Of a stretch of DNA of 64,000 bases, positions 36,429-47,314 are shown piece by piece. Numbering within the stretch: the first letter of the stretch is position 1; every line of letters starts with the position of its first letter. Below the pieces are notes generated by a model. That model was not told the origin of the DNA, did no database searches, and saw only the letters and a program-made list of their open reading frames with translations. The stretch is taken from NCBI RefSeq assembly GCF_965363235.1, contig NC_134841.1, positions 38,097,440-38,161,439 on the forward strand. Direction: 5' to 3'. Source of the DNA: Mytilus galloprovincialis (taxonomy: Eukaryota > Mollusca > Bivalvia > Mytilida > Mytilidae). The translations under genes were made by a program, and so were the position numbers.

Positions 36429-36807
36429 ATATTTTATGAAACATATTTTGTAACAAATCATTTACTGAAAAATATGAAAATTTCTCCAGCATCCTTGTCA
36501 ACAAAACTTTATCGTAACTGAATTGTAATGAAGCCATTATAAATTGAAATTGTGTAAACTAATCAATAAACATTTGTTTCCTTGGGAAATAAGTTTTGTT
36601 TCTCAAGTCCTTACTAAATTTCCAAATGAACTACTATCAATATCTTTGGTTATCATATTGTAAAATTCTAAGATGAGTTTTGTCGAAGTTTAAAATTCCA
36701 AACAAAAAGACGATTTGATATGTTTTCAAAGGAGAAAAGAATTATCCATTTTGCACTAGATTAAACATGTAAAAAGTCATAACTTATTTTTTTTAGACAA
36801 AATGTTT

Positions 36808-38213
36808 CAGTGTTCTCCCCAGAAATTTTGGATAGCATCACATTTGGCGTAAAAAAAATAAATTGTATTTTTTTTCAATGTAATTTATCGTGTCGTGGCA
36901 ACGCTTTATTTCCTTTATGTTATATACATTATTGTTTATTACAAAATGTATTATATTGTTTGTATGCTATAGGCCATTATTTGGTAAATAAAATATTCTA
37001 TTCCACCCTATTCTTTGTTTTTATATTGTTGAATTCATAACTGAGAATACAATTAAACTATAACCATGATAACAGTATTTTCAGTTTATGTTTTCTATAT
37101 TCATTTATAGTTCCAAAATTATTTTTTTCCTCTTAGTCTAAATAAATATATGTGTGGTTCCAGTTACCCTACCTATACCCAGCTAAATGAATGAATGGTT
37201 TATTATAGTGCAACCTGTATAGATACAATTGCACTAAATATGTAGGAAAAAACATGGGTTCTTAATAAAAAATTTGAATAGAAAAAATTCTTTATCATGT
37301 CTTTGAAACATATTGGTTCATGGTCCCAGTTGTTTCTTTTTACAAAATGATATATTTTTAACAAAGTTATCTACAAGTAGTCTGTTAATGCTTAGTTTTC
37401 TCTTTATGTATCATTGTTTTCTGTCTACTGTGCCATTTGTGCATATGTAGTTATTATTGTAAAATGCGGATTTTTGTCATATCTGGTCCGGTTCCGATCA
37501 GTAGTTTACACTAAAATATTAAATGGCCGCCGAAAGCAATGAAAAATACGAAAATAAACAATGTTTGACAAGAGATTTGGAATGAATATGGCGTTTTTAA
37601 TGCATTAAATGGATGAAACATATTCACAAACAAATTTTTATCACTTTCTAAAGAAAGTACAAAACTTATTTTGCCCAAAATCAAAATTTTCACTCTCAAT
37701 TTAATAGGAAGAGAAAGAAAGTAATACTAATATATCAAAAGTCGTAAAAAGCTAAGACTCAACCTCATTTTAAAAGAGAAAAATTGTTTGTTTCTTTGAA
37801 ATTTCATTTAGCAAACATATATTTCGATTTTTTTATGATTTTCTGATTACGTTTTCTCCTTGTCGAAATTTGCCGATTGCAAACCACGTGGTATTAATCA
37901 TGTCAAAGTGACAGCTTGGGGTATTCGTATCCAAACAGTTATCACCCAAAGGGCATTAACACCTATTTAACCACTCTAAATTGCCTCTATTGTCCGACTT
38001 GAAGGGATTACAATTAAAAGTGATATATTTTTTTTATGATCATAAGTGGTAATTAGATGAAAGTTCAAAATTTAGGAACGAGAAAAATAACATCCTGAAA
38101 ATAATTATAGCGTCGCGGTAATAATTATAGCGTCGCGGTAATTATTATAGCGTCACGGGAAGAAATATAGCGTCGCGGTACCGCGACGCTAAAACGGCCT
38201 GGGGAGAACACTG
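36808..38213. mobile_element. Non-autonomous hAT-type element, CAGTGTTCTCCCC termini
   Basis: The left end CAGTGTTCTCCCCAG and right end CTGGGGAGAACACTG are perfect inverses. TGTTTCA occurs at both edges (36803-36809, overlapping the left TIR, and 38214-38220). The ~1.4-kb interior has no transposase. CAGTGTTCTCCCC-type ends are typical of hAT MITEs. Confidence 0.8.
38098..38190. repeat. Tandem TATAGCGTCGCGGTA repeat with palindrome
   Basis: Four copies of a ~20-bp unit (ATAATTATAGCGTCGCGGTA) end in the palindrome GCGTCGCGGTACCGCGACGC, just inside the right terminus of the hAT element. It is CpG-dense in an otherwise AT-rich setting. Confidence 0.85.
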
Positions 38214-38837
38214 TGTTTCATTAAAAAATGTATCATTCAGTAGTAGTTTATTTGCCGTGAAAAATGCACTAAAATCATAAATTTCTATAATAAAAATAAT
38301 AAGCATGACTTGTATTCTTAACAAATAAAATAAAACTATCCATCAGGTGGTGAAAGTGTAGAATCATATATGTAAGTGTATTTGACCACATCTAAAACTC
38401 TAAATCCACCCCTCCTCAAAACCACGTAAAAGCATTATTATAATCACAATAATTACAATCTTATGATTTGTTGGACTTTGAAAAATTCTTAAAACTCGTA
38501 CGTCGCAAAAGTTATAAGCAATCAACAGGATCAATATATCTTTTTTTTTCTTGGGTTAGGGACTAATTCTTGCATGCAGTTTGATTCCTCAATTTCTTAA
38601 AATCTTGAGTGGAGACACTATTGCAACTTAATCAATCAGTAACCTTCCAAGACTATAAAAAGTTTGGGAGGGACCAGCCCATTATATATGTAGCTGTTTC
38701 ATAATGCCGTCCTGAGATGGACCAGTGCATTATACACAGGATACATGTAGCTATTTCATAATGCTGTACTACATGTGATTAACAATTATTAACATAATTA
38801 TCATTAACTATTTCTCCCTGAGAAAACAATAATTATG

Positions 38838-41800
38838 TCATAAATCTCCATTTTTGCTGTGACTTTTTGTTTCACTTTCCACACTGTCAAATTGTTCCAC
38901 TGTTTTCTCGTTATTAAAGTCCACCTGAATTTGTTCCTGATTGATATTGTTACTTAATTTCACATTAACATGATTGGTGTCTGTTTCATTGTCGTCTGAT
39001 GATTTAGAATGATATAAAATGTCTTCATCCACAATAGTATCAATGTGTGTATTAGGAGGAATTGGAATTGCTGGTGTTTTTGGCGGTATTTCAAACGGTG
39101 GACCTGGTTTAACTGTCAGACCGTAAGGATTGTCATCATTATCTGTATCCAATCCACTGTCTCCATCGTGAAGCAAACTTCTGGACTTTCCTGCAAATAA
39201 TTTATAGCATTAATGTCTATTTTAATTCATTTTCTCATGAGAAATTATAAATTGACCTGAAATCATTGATTTATATCAACAGAACAATTTGCTTTATATC
39301 TGTATATTGTATTAATTAAAAATTTTGTCAATTATCACGACATTAAAAAGTAATTAATACAGACTATGTAATCATGTTAATTAAAATATTGGTTGGAAGA
39401 CCTCGAAATGTTCATTTTGTTGTTTGTTTGCTGTCAAGTAAAAGCTGTGTTACATATTTGTTTTTCATTCATTTCTTTGTATATTAATTATGGCATTAGT
39501 TTTTCTTTTTGAATTGTTTTACATTTGCAATTTCAGGGCCTCTTACAGCGGACTATGCGTAATGGGCTTTGTTCATTGATGAAGACCGTACGGTGATCTA
39601 TAGCTGTTAATTTCTGTCGTCATTTGATCACTTGTGGGGAGTTGTTACATTAGCAATCATACTTCGTCTTCCTTTTTATAGTTACATTTCTTTTTTACTT
39701 TTACAATTTGTCAGAAAACCAAGTGACTTAGGCCATAGTTATTTTAGTTTTAGTTTTACGAATCCGCCGACCCTAACTTTTGCCGAATTGGAAAAAAAAT
39801 AAAATTAGAAAACAACGATTTTTTTTAAAAAAAATTTCCGCCCGCCGCCGTGCTTTGCTGTAAAAAAAATTAATTTGGTTTTTAGTTGTACTTTTCGATC
39901 CGACTCTTTACAGCGCTTGAAAGAATAGGAATTTACGCTTAGCGATCGATGTTAGAAAGGACTTGAATGTTTTTGGCCACCATGGCGCGGTGGTTCGAGT
40001 TCGTGGTTCTGTATAGTTGTTTTTGATTTCGATCTTGCGGTAGTCAAGAACAAATTTGTAAAAGGGGAGTCTGATACATCTATTGGCCAAATGTGTATCA
40101 AGACAAAGTCATTGTCAGGGAATCCTTGTCCTGTGAAAACTGATGGAGGTGACTTATTATGCAGGTATGTAGTTTTAAATTGGAATTTCATCAAGATGAA
40201 AAATTATCAAAGTATGCAACATTTGTGTGTTGATGAAATGCATGAAAACAATATTTATAGCTGTGATTTTGTTGTAGTTTCTATCTGAGATTTTTTTCTT
40301 ATATGTGAAAAAAAAACATATTAGTAGCCAATAGCAAACAGTCTACTCTGACTGAATCTTAGTTACTTAATAGGATAGTCTGACCAACTTTGCCCAGGAT
40401 ATCATTTGAATTGTCTCCCAGAGAAGGGAATCAAAACCCTCATACACAAACATACTTGGAGTCTCAAACAATTTTGGAAACTTAATTGTATTTTTCAGTT
40501 TAAAACAAAATTCCTATTACATTATATATATATATAAATATATTAAAAATGTACAAGGCAGAAAAAGTGGTATGATATGATTGAATTACTGGCATGAATG
40601 AAACAATTTCTGAGATTTTTTTCATGTTTTATTTTAAATAGGTATCACACAGGATTTCAATGAAGTTTGCTTTTCTTGCTGGGACTTTGACGACATTGTA
40701 AACAATTCAAAATAGTTCAGCTCAAGGAAGACTTCAGTATTGTGCGGCCCATATGTGAAGGATGCATTGGTAAAGGAATGAAACCTGCGACCAGGAATGA
40801 CAAAAAAGTTAAAGAGTCCAAAAAATGAACATTGAACTGTCACTGTCATGTCTGTTGTATTGTAAAAAAAATTAAAAAAAGTATTTATACTTGAATTAAA
40901 ATTTGTTTTAATTCCAGATAAAGCACATAGATACTGACATATTAAAGAGTATTAAATCAATCCATGGTCACAGCATAAGCACATGTTATCATTTGTAAAG
41001 TTCTGTAGTTTGTTTTTGGAAGGTCTTTTGTTTGGAAGTTTTTTTTCTTCCTCCTACCCATTCTTTTCTTTATAGATGTCCATAAAACGAAATAAAAAAA
41101 AAAAGAAAATCTTGATTTTTTTAATTTTTTTTTTTCGTCCTCCTACCATTGGTTTTGTAAGAAAATTTCGTAAAACTAAAAATATAATAACTATGGCCTT
41201 AGGGTTATTTCTGTCCCCTGATACTTGATATATAAAAAGATGTGATATGATTGAAAATGAGACAACTCTCCACAAGAGACCAAATAACAATGAAATCAAT
41301 AATTTCTAGAAATACTTGGTATCAGTTAAATGCATTCAGTTAAGATAGTATTTTCCTACCTATAACTGTATATTTCTGTCACTTAGATAACAATTTCACG
41401 TCAGTTTAATAACCGTAATGCTTACCTGGAATTGGTACATTCCTTACTCCTGTCAAGGAATCAAAACTTTTGAATGGATTGAAGGTTGGAACAATGATGA
41501 AGGCAAATGATAACAATAGTACCTAAAAATAGATTAAATGTGTTCATGAAAGCAAATGATAACAGTAGTACCTAAAAATAGATTAGATGATTTTATAATT
41601 ATCTATCAATAAAAACAAATAATAAAAGAAGTTCCTAAAAAAAGATAAATACATTTATAATTATTTATGACTCTTTCATTAGTATTTGCCAATATTAAAC
41701 ACAATTTCTTTTGATTTAAACAAAGTTATCCAAAGTTGTTTTCATTTCAAAGTTCAATATGAAGCTATAAATATATATATACATATTAAAATACTGCACT

Positions 41801-44800
41801 GTTTTACATGTTTACTGGACGTGCAAGACCCCCTGGGTAGTCAAGGTTGTTTAAACAAATTGTTTTACATGTTTATTTACACATCTGACTGCATTTGATA
41901 ATTGAATGCCATACTTCTTCTTATTAAGAAATCAAATCAAAAAGTTTTTTGTTTTTTTTTAAATGTGAAATTAACAACACTTTTGAATGATTTAATGTTT
42001 TTTTAAAATGAATATGACTATTGGCACTCACACCACATCTTCTATGTAATGAAATTTTGGCTGCCAAAAATAAATACTAATACATACCATAACACATGTT
42101 GATGTCTGTGGTTTGGATGTCTTGGAAACTAAAAATGTTTGTAATTTCTTTAACTGCTGCAATAGTGTTCTGAAAACAAGATATATACATGTAAAGGTAT
42201 AATGTATAAACTCTAATTCAAATTAAATCTTTTTTCAGTAGTATTAGAAATTCATTGAATTATTGAAATGTTTTTGTAATAATTTTCTTAATCAACAAAA
42301 TAATTAAGAAATAATTCAAGGGGGCTTGATTATATCATGATTTTACCACGGGATGGCCCTTTATGATAAATATTTTACCCAGAGCGATAGGGAAGGGTAA
42401 AATATCTGAATAAAGGGACAACCCAAGGTAAAATCACGATATATTCAAGCCCCTATGAATTATTTCAATTCTTATAGGACAAATATGGCAATTTTTTTGG
42501 ATCGAAGTGCTCTAAGTAAAGGCATTATTTGCCATTCCTATAAATAAATGCACTATTAAATGATGTAAAAGAACATTGCAAACTGAATAAATGGCATGCT
42601 TAGACTATTTACAATGACATAATTAGATAGGTTTGGAGGAATCTAAATGATAATTGTATTTATATGTCTTATATGTAAACAAAACATGGCTTATGTAACA
42701 CATTTTAGCATCGTTTGTCTACGTTTCCTTGTTGTGATGATTTTCGGTTTCACAAGCATGCTTATATTCTATGATGTCAGGTAGCTCATTCATCAAAAAA
42801 CCATATGACATGGGAGTACGATTGGAACAGCCCAAACAATATATTCATATTTAACCATGGGTGTGTACTCAAAGCATTTGAACAACGTCATGTTAGAATC
42901 AGTTATATTTTTATGCTATGTGTTAACTTTACAAGACATATATATTAAAAATGAAGTATTCAACAAAACTTTTCAAACACTATTGCTTTTAACTCACAGC
43001 ATGGAGCAAAAATCCCTTATTAAATAACAATGTTTTGATGATTTGATTTGTGACGACATCATTTAGCAGGACAGATTCATCATAATAACAATATGTCATA
43101 GTAATTAATCTGTCACAGAGTCCTTATTCTGGGTTAAAAAAAATGTATTATGGAGTCAATCAAGTTGAATTAAAAAATCATACCAGTAGATGAATCTTAT
43201 GGTCATTAATTTGGATTAAAAATGTTTGTAATAGATGTCTGCATAAACTTTCCTGTGACCTATACAAGTCATGACACTTACTGATTTTGTTGTTCTAAGC
43301 CATCCACCTTTTTCTTCAAGTTAGCATTTTCTGATGTACACATTTTCACTCGTTTCTCCAACCCTTCCACATAACCCATCTTTCTCTTCCTACTTTCTTT
43401 TGCAGATATCTGTCAAATAAAAGATGAATTTGCAATTATCATTTTTAATTAAAATCTTGTCTCAAACAATTACATGCTATATTTGATTATCATGTAAACT
43501 CTCTCCAGTGCTTTTTGTAGGCAAACTTTTGACCAAACTATTGGGTATCATATGTGCATGATGTGTATTGCTAGTAATTCATTGTGCATACATTTGTTTT
43601 GTAAATTCAGGCAGTTACAATGTTCATGTAGTTTTCTAGTTTCAACATGTTCAATTGTTTTATATTTATCATTTATTGGCCTTTAACACAAACAGCTTCT
43701 TATGTGGTATTGGTTTTGTTCATTGTTGAAGGCAGTACCCTCATCTATAGTTGTTAACCCCTATGTCATTTGGTCTCTGGTGGACAGTTGTCTCATTGGC
43801 AATCATATCACATCCTCTTATTTTCATATCTAACATATACACCCCTTTTTATTTAAACTACAATTCCAAATTTATTCCCTTCATCCTAGAATTACAAACA
43901 TTGCAAAACCTTCCTGATCAATAGTTTGAATTGTTGTTGTTATGAACTTATGAAAATAGATGCAATATACATATATTATAGTGTTCATTTTTTAATAAAT
44001 TTCTAATTGTGTCTTACCTTGTTTCTTATTTTTCGTCTAACTGCCTTAAGAACTCTTTCTTCTTCCTTTGTAAGTGGCATATCTGTAGGGAGAACAACTC
44101 CTTCTTTGGCCAGTAAGTCTAATTCTTCATCTGTGAGCTTTAATTCTGGAATCTGTTAATAAATATATACATATAGGCATTATTAAAACCATGGAAAACA
44201 GAAGTATATATACTATTACAAGTAAAAAGGGATAAACTAATTTACCATGCAGATCTTACATAATTTATCTTGCTGATCATTTTTGCTTTTTAAACAGGAT
44301 GTTCTATATGTCTATTGGTTTTTTTTCAAGATAAAAAGTAGAAATGCAATCATTGGTTCAAAATTGTTATTTAAGGATGCCAACTTCTAGTCCAATAAAG
44401 ACGACAGCTGACCAACAATTTCAGCAATATCAAATTATTTTTGGATCTTGCCTTGTGGAGCTTTTTTTATTTATGAAAAGTTTCTATCTATAAATCTGTT
44501 CAAGTAAATAGGTAAATTGTACAAAATTCATAGTTGGTAAAATTTTACAGTTAATTTCTATCACTATGTGTTATCATGGTTATCATGGTTATGTAATAAT
44601 CTTTCTTTAGATATATTTTACCATAACAATGTTATGAAAACAAATGCGTATATATAGCTAGTTACTACAAGTTTAACCATAAAAACAAAAGCACTATGGA
44701 AGTTACATTTATTATTTACCTTTGATGATGTTGATGTGTTTATATCTTTCATGGTAAATGGTAATGTATCACATGATGTAACTTTGATGACACGAATAAC

Positions 44801-46744
44801 TTGACTAGAATCAACAGTGGCTGTTGTACTGGTGACTTCATTCAGTGGACTGTCTAAACCTACAAATCATGTACATGTTTATGCTTATTAATTTATAAGA
44901 ATATACAGTTTCATTAAATGGGAGCTTATGTTCTGACTTTGTCACTTCACATGTTTAATAATGTTAATTTACATTTATATAAATGAAAGTTCATTATTAT
45001 AAAACTATTTACATTCAAGTACCGGTATATGTACAAATGTACAATTCAACTTCACAAATTTATGTCCTACAATTTTCTTTATATATTCTCCTTATGAGTT
45101 TAAGTACCAAAAAAAAATATTTTTTTGAATTTAAGAAGATATAATATTTATTATCCTAAGGATACCATGGAATATTGGTTTGAGAGTTGTTAATTATTTC
45201 ATGGTTTCCTCATCATTCTCCTTGTAAAATAATTGCATTCAATTTTTGGTGATGAACATGATGAACAAATGTCTAAATGAAAATTTTACAATATTCATAT
45301 AGATCTGACATTTACATACAACATGTATTTTATTTCCTTACCAAAATTTATTGATGTTTCCTGATTTAGAGCATTTGTGCTACAAATTTCTTTGAGGAAA
45401 TCTTCGTCCGTTGCATTCATCAATAAACTAGGATCAATTCCATCAATATTAATGTCTTTCATGTCTAAATCCTCAAGTGACACTACATTATTTTGTTGTA
45501 TGATACCAGCTTGTCCAGCGTCACAATTGATTTCCATCATATCAGGGATTAAGTTTGATTGACTCCTAGGGGATCCTGACATATCTCCTGACTGTGGGCT
45601 TTGTTGCCGGTCTGTTGATCTTGGACTATACTGTTGGTCAGAAGACACACTTTGTGGAGAATAAGCATGCCCACTTGAGCTCATTGAAATTCCGCTGTCA
45701 CTGTTTGCTGGTGATTTTTGAGCATAATAATCATGATCTGAATAAATGTCTTTTGTTTTATTTTCCAATTCTGGTGGGTCAAGGAAATCAAAGTTGTTTA
45801 TATTGGCTTCATTTAAGGCAGATTCCAAAAGATCTCCAGAAAATAAGTCAAGGTCCGACTGAAAAAAAAAGTTACATGAATTGCAAATACTTTTAGACAT
45901 ACATTGTATATTGTTTTAAATGTCAATGTATGTAAAACATGTGTACAATGTATACATGAACCAGTAGTTTGTATTGGTCAAAAAAGTTATAAATAAACCA
46001 AAACAACCTTTAATGTTGTATGGGTTTTGCAATGATAGTTGATCATTTCTGTGGTACATGTATTTACAATGTAGTCATGGTCTGTTGTATGCTTGTGGAG
46101 GGTTGCCTCATTGGCATTCATACCACATCTTCTTATTTTTATATTCAAATGTATTTATTTGGCATAATACATGATAGATGCAAGAAGAATGTTTCCATGA
46201 ATTTTTTTGAAAATGATTTCAAATATTTGACATGTGTGTACAGTCAAGTTAAGTATGGGTACATTTTTGTACATCATGATGAATATGCAATCATACAAAT
46301 CCACTAAGTCACCTCTTGAAATATATCACTCCAGTCATCACTAACAGCATCTTCCTCAGAATCAGTTTCATGGTACTTCTTGATTATGGTAAAATCCTCA
46401 TCCAAAAGAGGGAAAGGTATAGCATCAAATAAATCAACATCATCACCTGCTAGTAGATCCATATCCATGTTGCTTAAATCACATACACTGAATGACAATA
46501 GTGACAGCATGGAAGTGTGTGTGTGGAGGAAAAATCTACTTTTAGATTTATGTGTCAGCAATATGTTACATCAGAAAGATAAAGATTAGTTTACAAGCTA
46601 CAGTAGTGATGTCAGCATCACTTGCCGTAAAATACTTACAAAATCCAATGGTGGCACATGTGTATTGTCGAACTCTTTCGACAGCACACCTTCTTGATCA
46701 TCAAACAACAGGTCAAGCACTTGCAAATTGGCGTCCACTTCCAT
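38838..46744 (-). CDS. CREB3L3: CREB3L-family membrane-bound bZIP transcription factor (CREB3L3/4-like)
   Basis: CREB3L factors sit in the ER membrane, move to the Golgi on stress, are cut by S1P and S2P, and release an N-terminal bZIP activator. Exons 46640-46744, 45342-45858, 44720-44859, 44018-44152, 43282-43409, 42088-42169, 41426-41522 and 38838-39190 join in phase to 518 residues. Seen in order: acidic activation region ([11 protein letters not shown] 9-19; DSGIS), the pre-bZIP block [20 protein letters not shown], basic region RRKIRNKISAKESRRKRK (~residues 292-309), a leucine zipper to ~345, a Cys before the membrane, a transmembrane segment [12 protein letters not shown] from 370, and RSLL at 405-408, an S1P-type RxxL site about 22 residues into the lumen. 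The proline-rich luminal tail is unremarkable. CREB3L3/L4 is favoured by the TCV-VLLLSFA membrane segment; which paralogue is uncertain. Confidence 0.92.
39545..39690 (-). repeat. SINE-like repeat, 'gatgtggtatgattgccaat' family
   Basis: Reverse copy with 'gggctttgttcattgatgaa', 'accgtacggtgatctata' and 'cacttgtggggagttgtt'. It is intronic in the CREB3L gene. Confidence 0.65.
39730..41201. mobile_element. TIR element with AGGCCATAGTTATT termini
   Basis: The left end AGGCCATAGTTATTTTAGTT and right end, inverse, AAGGCCATAGTTATTATATT lie ~1.47 kb apart. Both continue with 'agttttacgaa' and a homopurine/homopyrimidine stretch. It lies in the last CREB3L intron and contains the coding remnants listed at 40091-40849. 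Confidence 0.65.
40091..40849 (+). pseudogene. Degenerate two-exon coding remnant inside TIR element
   Basis: A frame beginning ATG at 40091 reads [19 protein letters not shown] to a donor-like GCAG|GTATG near 40164. After an acceptor-like AATAG|G near 40641 a second frame reads [17 protein letters not shown] to a stop, then in a different frame [15 protein letters not shown]...KESKK-stop. One frame change and one stop separate the parts. The C-x2-C-type pairs suggest a former zinc-binding transposon or captured host protein. I do not recognise it. Confidence 0.35.
41522..41650 (-). repeat. Tandem copies of a splice acceptor plus exon start (CREB3L)
   Basis: The true acceptor (41524-41523) with CTATTTTTAG|GTACTATT is duplicated 49 bp upstream as CTATTTTTAG|GTACTACT (acceptor 41573-41572), and a decayed third copy lies at about 41605-41645. 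Using the second acceptor adds 49 bases (not a multiple of three). It keeps a hydrophobic stretch but then shifts frame to an early TGA, removing the luminal S1P site. Confidence 0.85.
42306..42472. repeat. Palindromic foldback repeat
   Basis: The arms AATAATTCAAGGGGGCTTGA and the inverse of TCAAGCCCCTATGAATTATT extend ~75 bp each side through 'atgattttacc' and 'gggatggccctttat'. It is a short palindromic MITE, intronic in CREB3L. Confidence 0.75.
42685..42905 (-). repeat. Inverted copy of the CRE-bearing repeat
   Basis: It matches 18960-19185 in reverse, including 'ggaacagcccaaac' and 'gggagtacgattgg'. The CRE position reads TGATGTCA here, so the palindrome is lost. It lies in a CREB3L intron. 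Confidence 0.7.
43685..43830 (-). repeat. SINE-like repeat, 'gatgtggtatgattgccaat' family
   Basis: It contains 'ttttgttcattgttgaagg', 'catttggtctctggtgga' and 'ctcattggcaatcatatcac'. It is intronic in CREB3L. Confidence 0.7.
46015..46145 (-). repeat. SINE-like repeat fragment
   Basis: It contains 'tggagggttgcctcattggc' and 'attcataccacatcttctta', the end of the same dispersed family. It lies between the alternative first exon and exon 2 of CREB3L. Confidence 0.6.
46313..46468 (-). CDS. Alternative first coding exon of the CREB3L gene
   Basis: An open exon of 52 codons begins ATG at 46468 ([19 protein letters not shown]...) and ends WSDIFQE with the donor GAG|GTGACT, phase 0. This joins in frame to the acceptor at 45858 (SDLDLFSGD), exactly as the 35-codon exon at 46640-46744 does. 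Splicing the upstream exon into this one gives an immediate stop from either visible acceptor, so the two are mutually exclusive starts. The encoded peptide is strongly acidic, like an activation domain. An in-frame ATG at 46561 could lengthen it. Confidence 0.65.
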
Positions 46745-47313
46745 TAATATGTTTAAGTTATTAACATCTATTTATGGAAATTGACAAAATATCAAAAATG
46801 ACGTGTAACAAATTTCGTCAACGTTTGTTTGTTGTTAGGGGATTCCCAAAATGTGACGATGACACACCAGTATAAAACGAAAATGCAAAATAAATTGAAC
46901 AGTCAGCAGTTAGAAATATTCTCCAGCTGGATTTTTATCTTAAGAATCAATGTTTTTGATTGTTGACAAGTTTGTTTAATCCCTCGTTTCCTTATTGTTG
47001 GAAATTACACCACAACACAAATATGACGTGGAAGCGGAAGTAAACAGCAAGTAAACACACCTTCGGAACTTCTTTAGATTTTCCAATGAAAATGTTTCCC
47101 GCCAAATTCTTAACAATATTAGCTTGTGCAAAAAACTTGTCTGACTTGATTTTGCCAACACTAGTGATAGTAAGACTGTAAAATAAATCCATTTCAACAG
47201 ATAGATATAAGAAAGAATGGCCCTACCTTCATTCATTTGATTTGCTATTGTCTTAGCTTGGATAATAACGAGTTCCAAGTAGAATATGATATCAGAGAGT
47301 GACAGAGCCACAT
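46745..47313 (-). promoter_or_regulatory. CREB3L 5' region with UPR/CRE-type motifs
   Basis: TGACGTG at 46799-46805 and TGACGTGG at 47024-47031 match the UPRE/CREB3-type core bound by ATF6, XBP1 and CREB3L factors. An ETS-type GCGGAAGT lies at 47034-47041. The hAT-like element starting at 47315 marks the upstream limit. A frame on the minus strand (46976-47311, starting only with GTG) is not supported as a gene. Confidence 0.4.
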
Positions 47314-47314
47314 T

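Noticed and set aside
38838-46744. ATF6 as the identity of the bZIP gene
   Set aside because: The pre-bZIP block ([12 protein letters not shown]), the zipper, and the RSLL site close to the membrane match CREB3L3/L4; ATF6 has a different basic region and a long conserved luminal domain.
46976-47313. 111-codon minus-strand frame upstream of CREB3L, with a donor-like and acceptor-like pair
   Set aside because: It has no ATG at its start (GTG only), runs into the hAT-like element, and shows no recognisable domain. It may be 5' UTR or promoter sequence.
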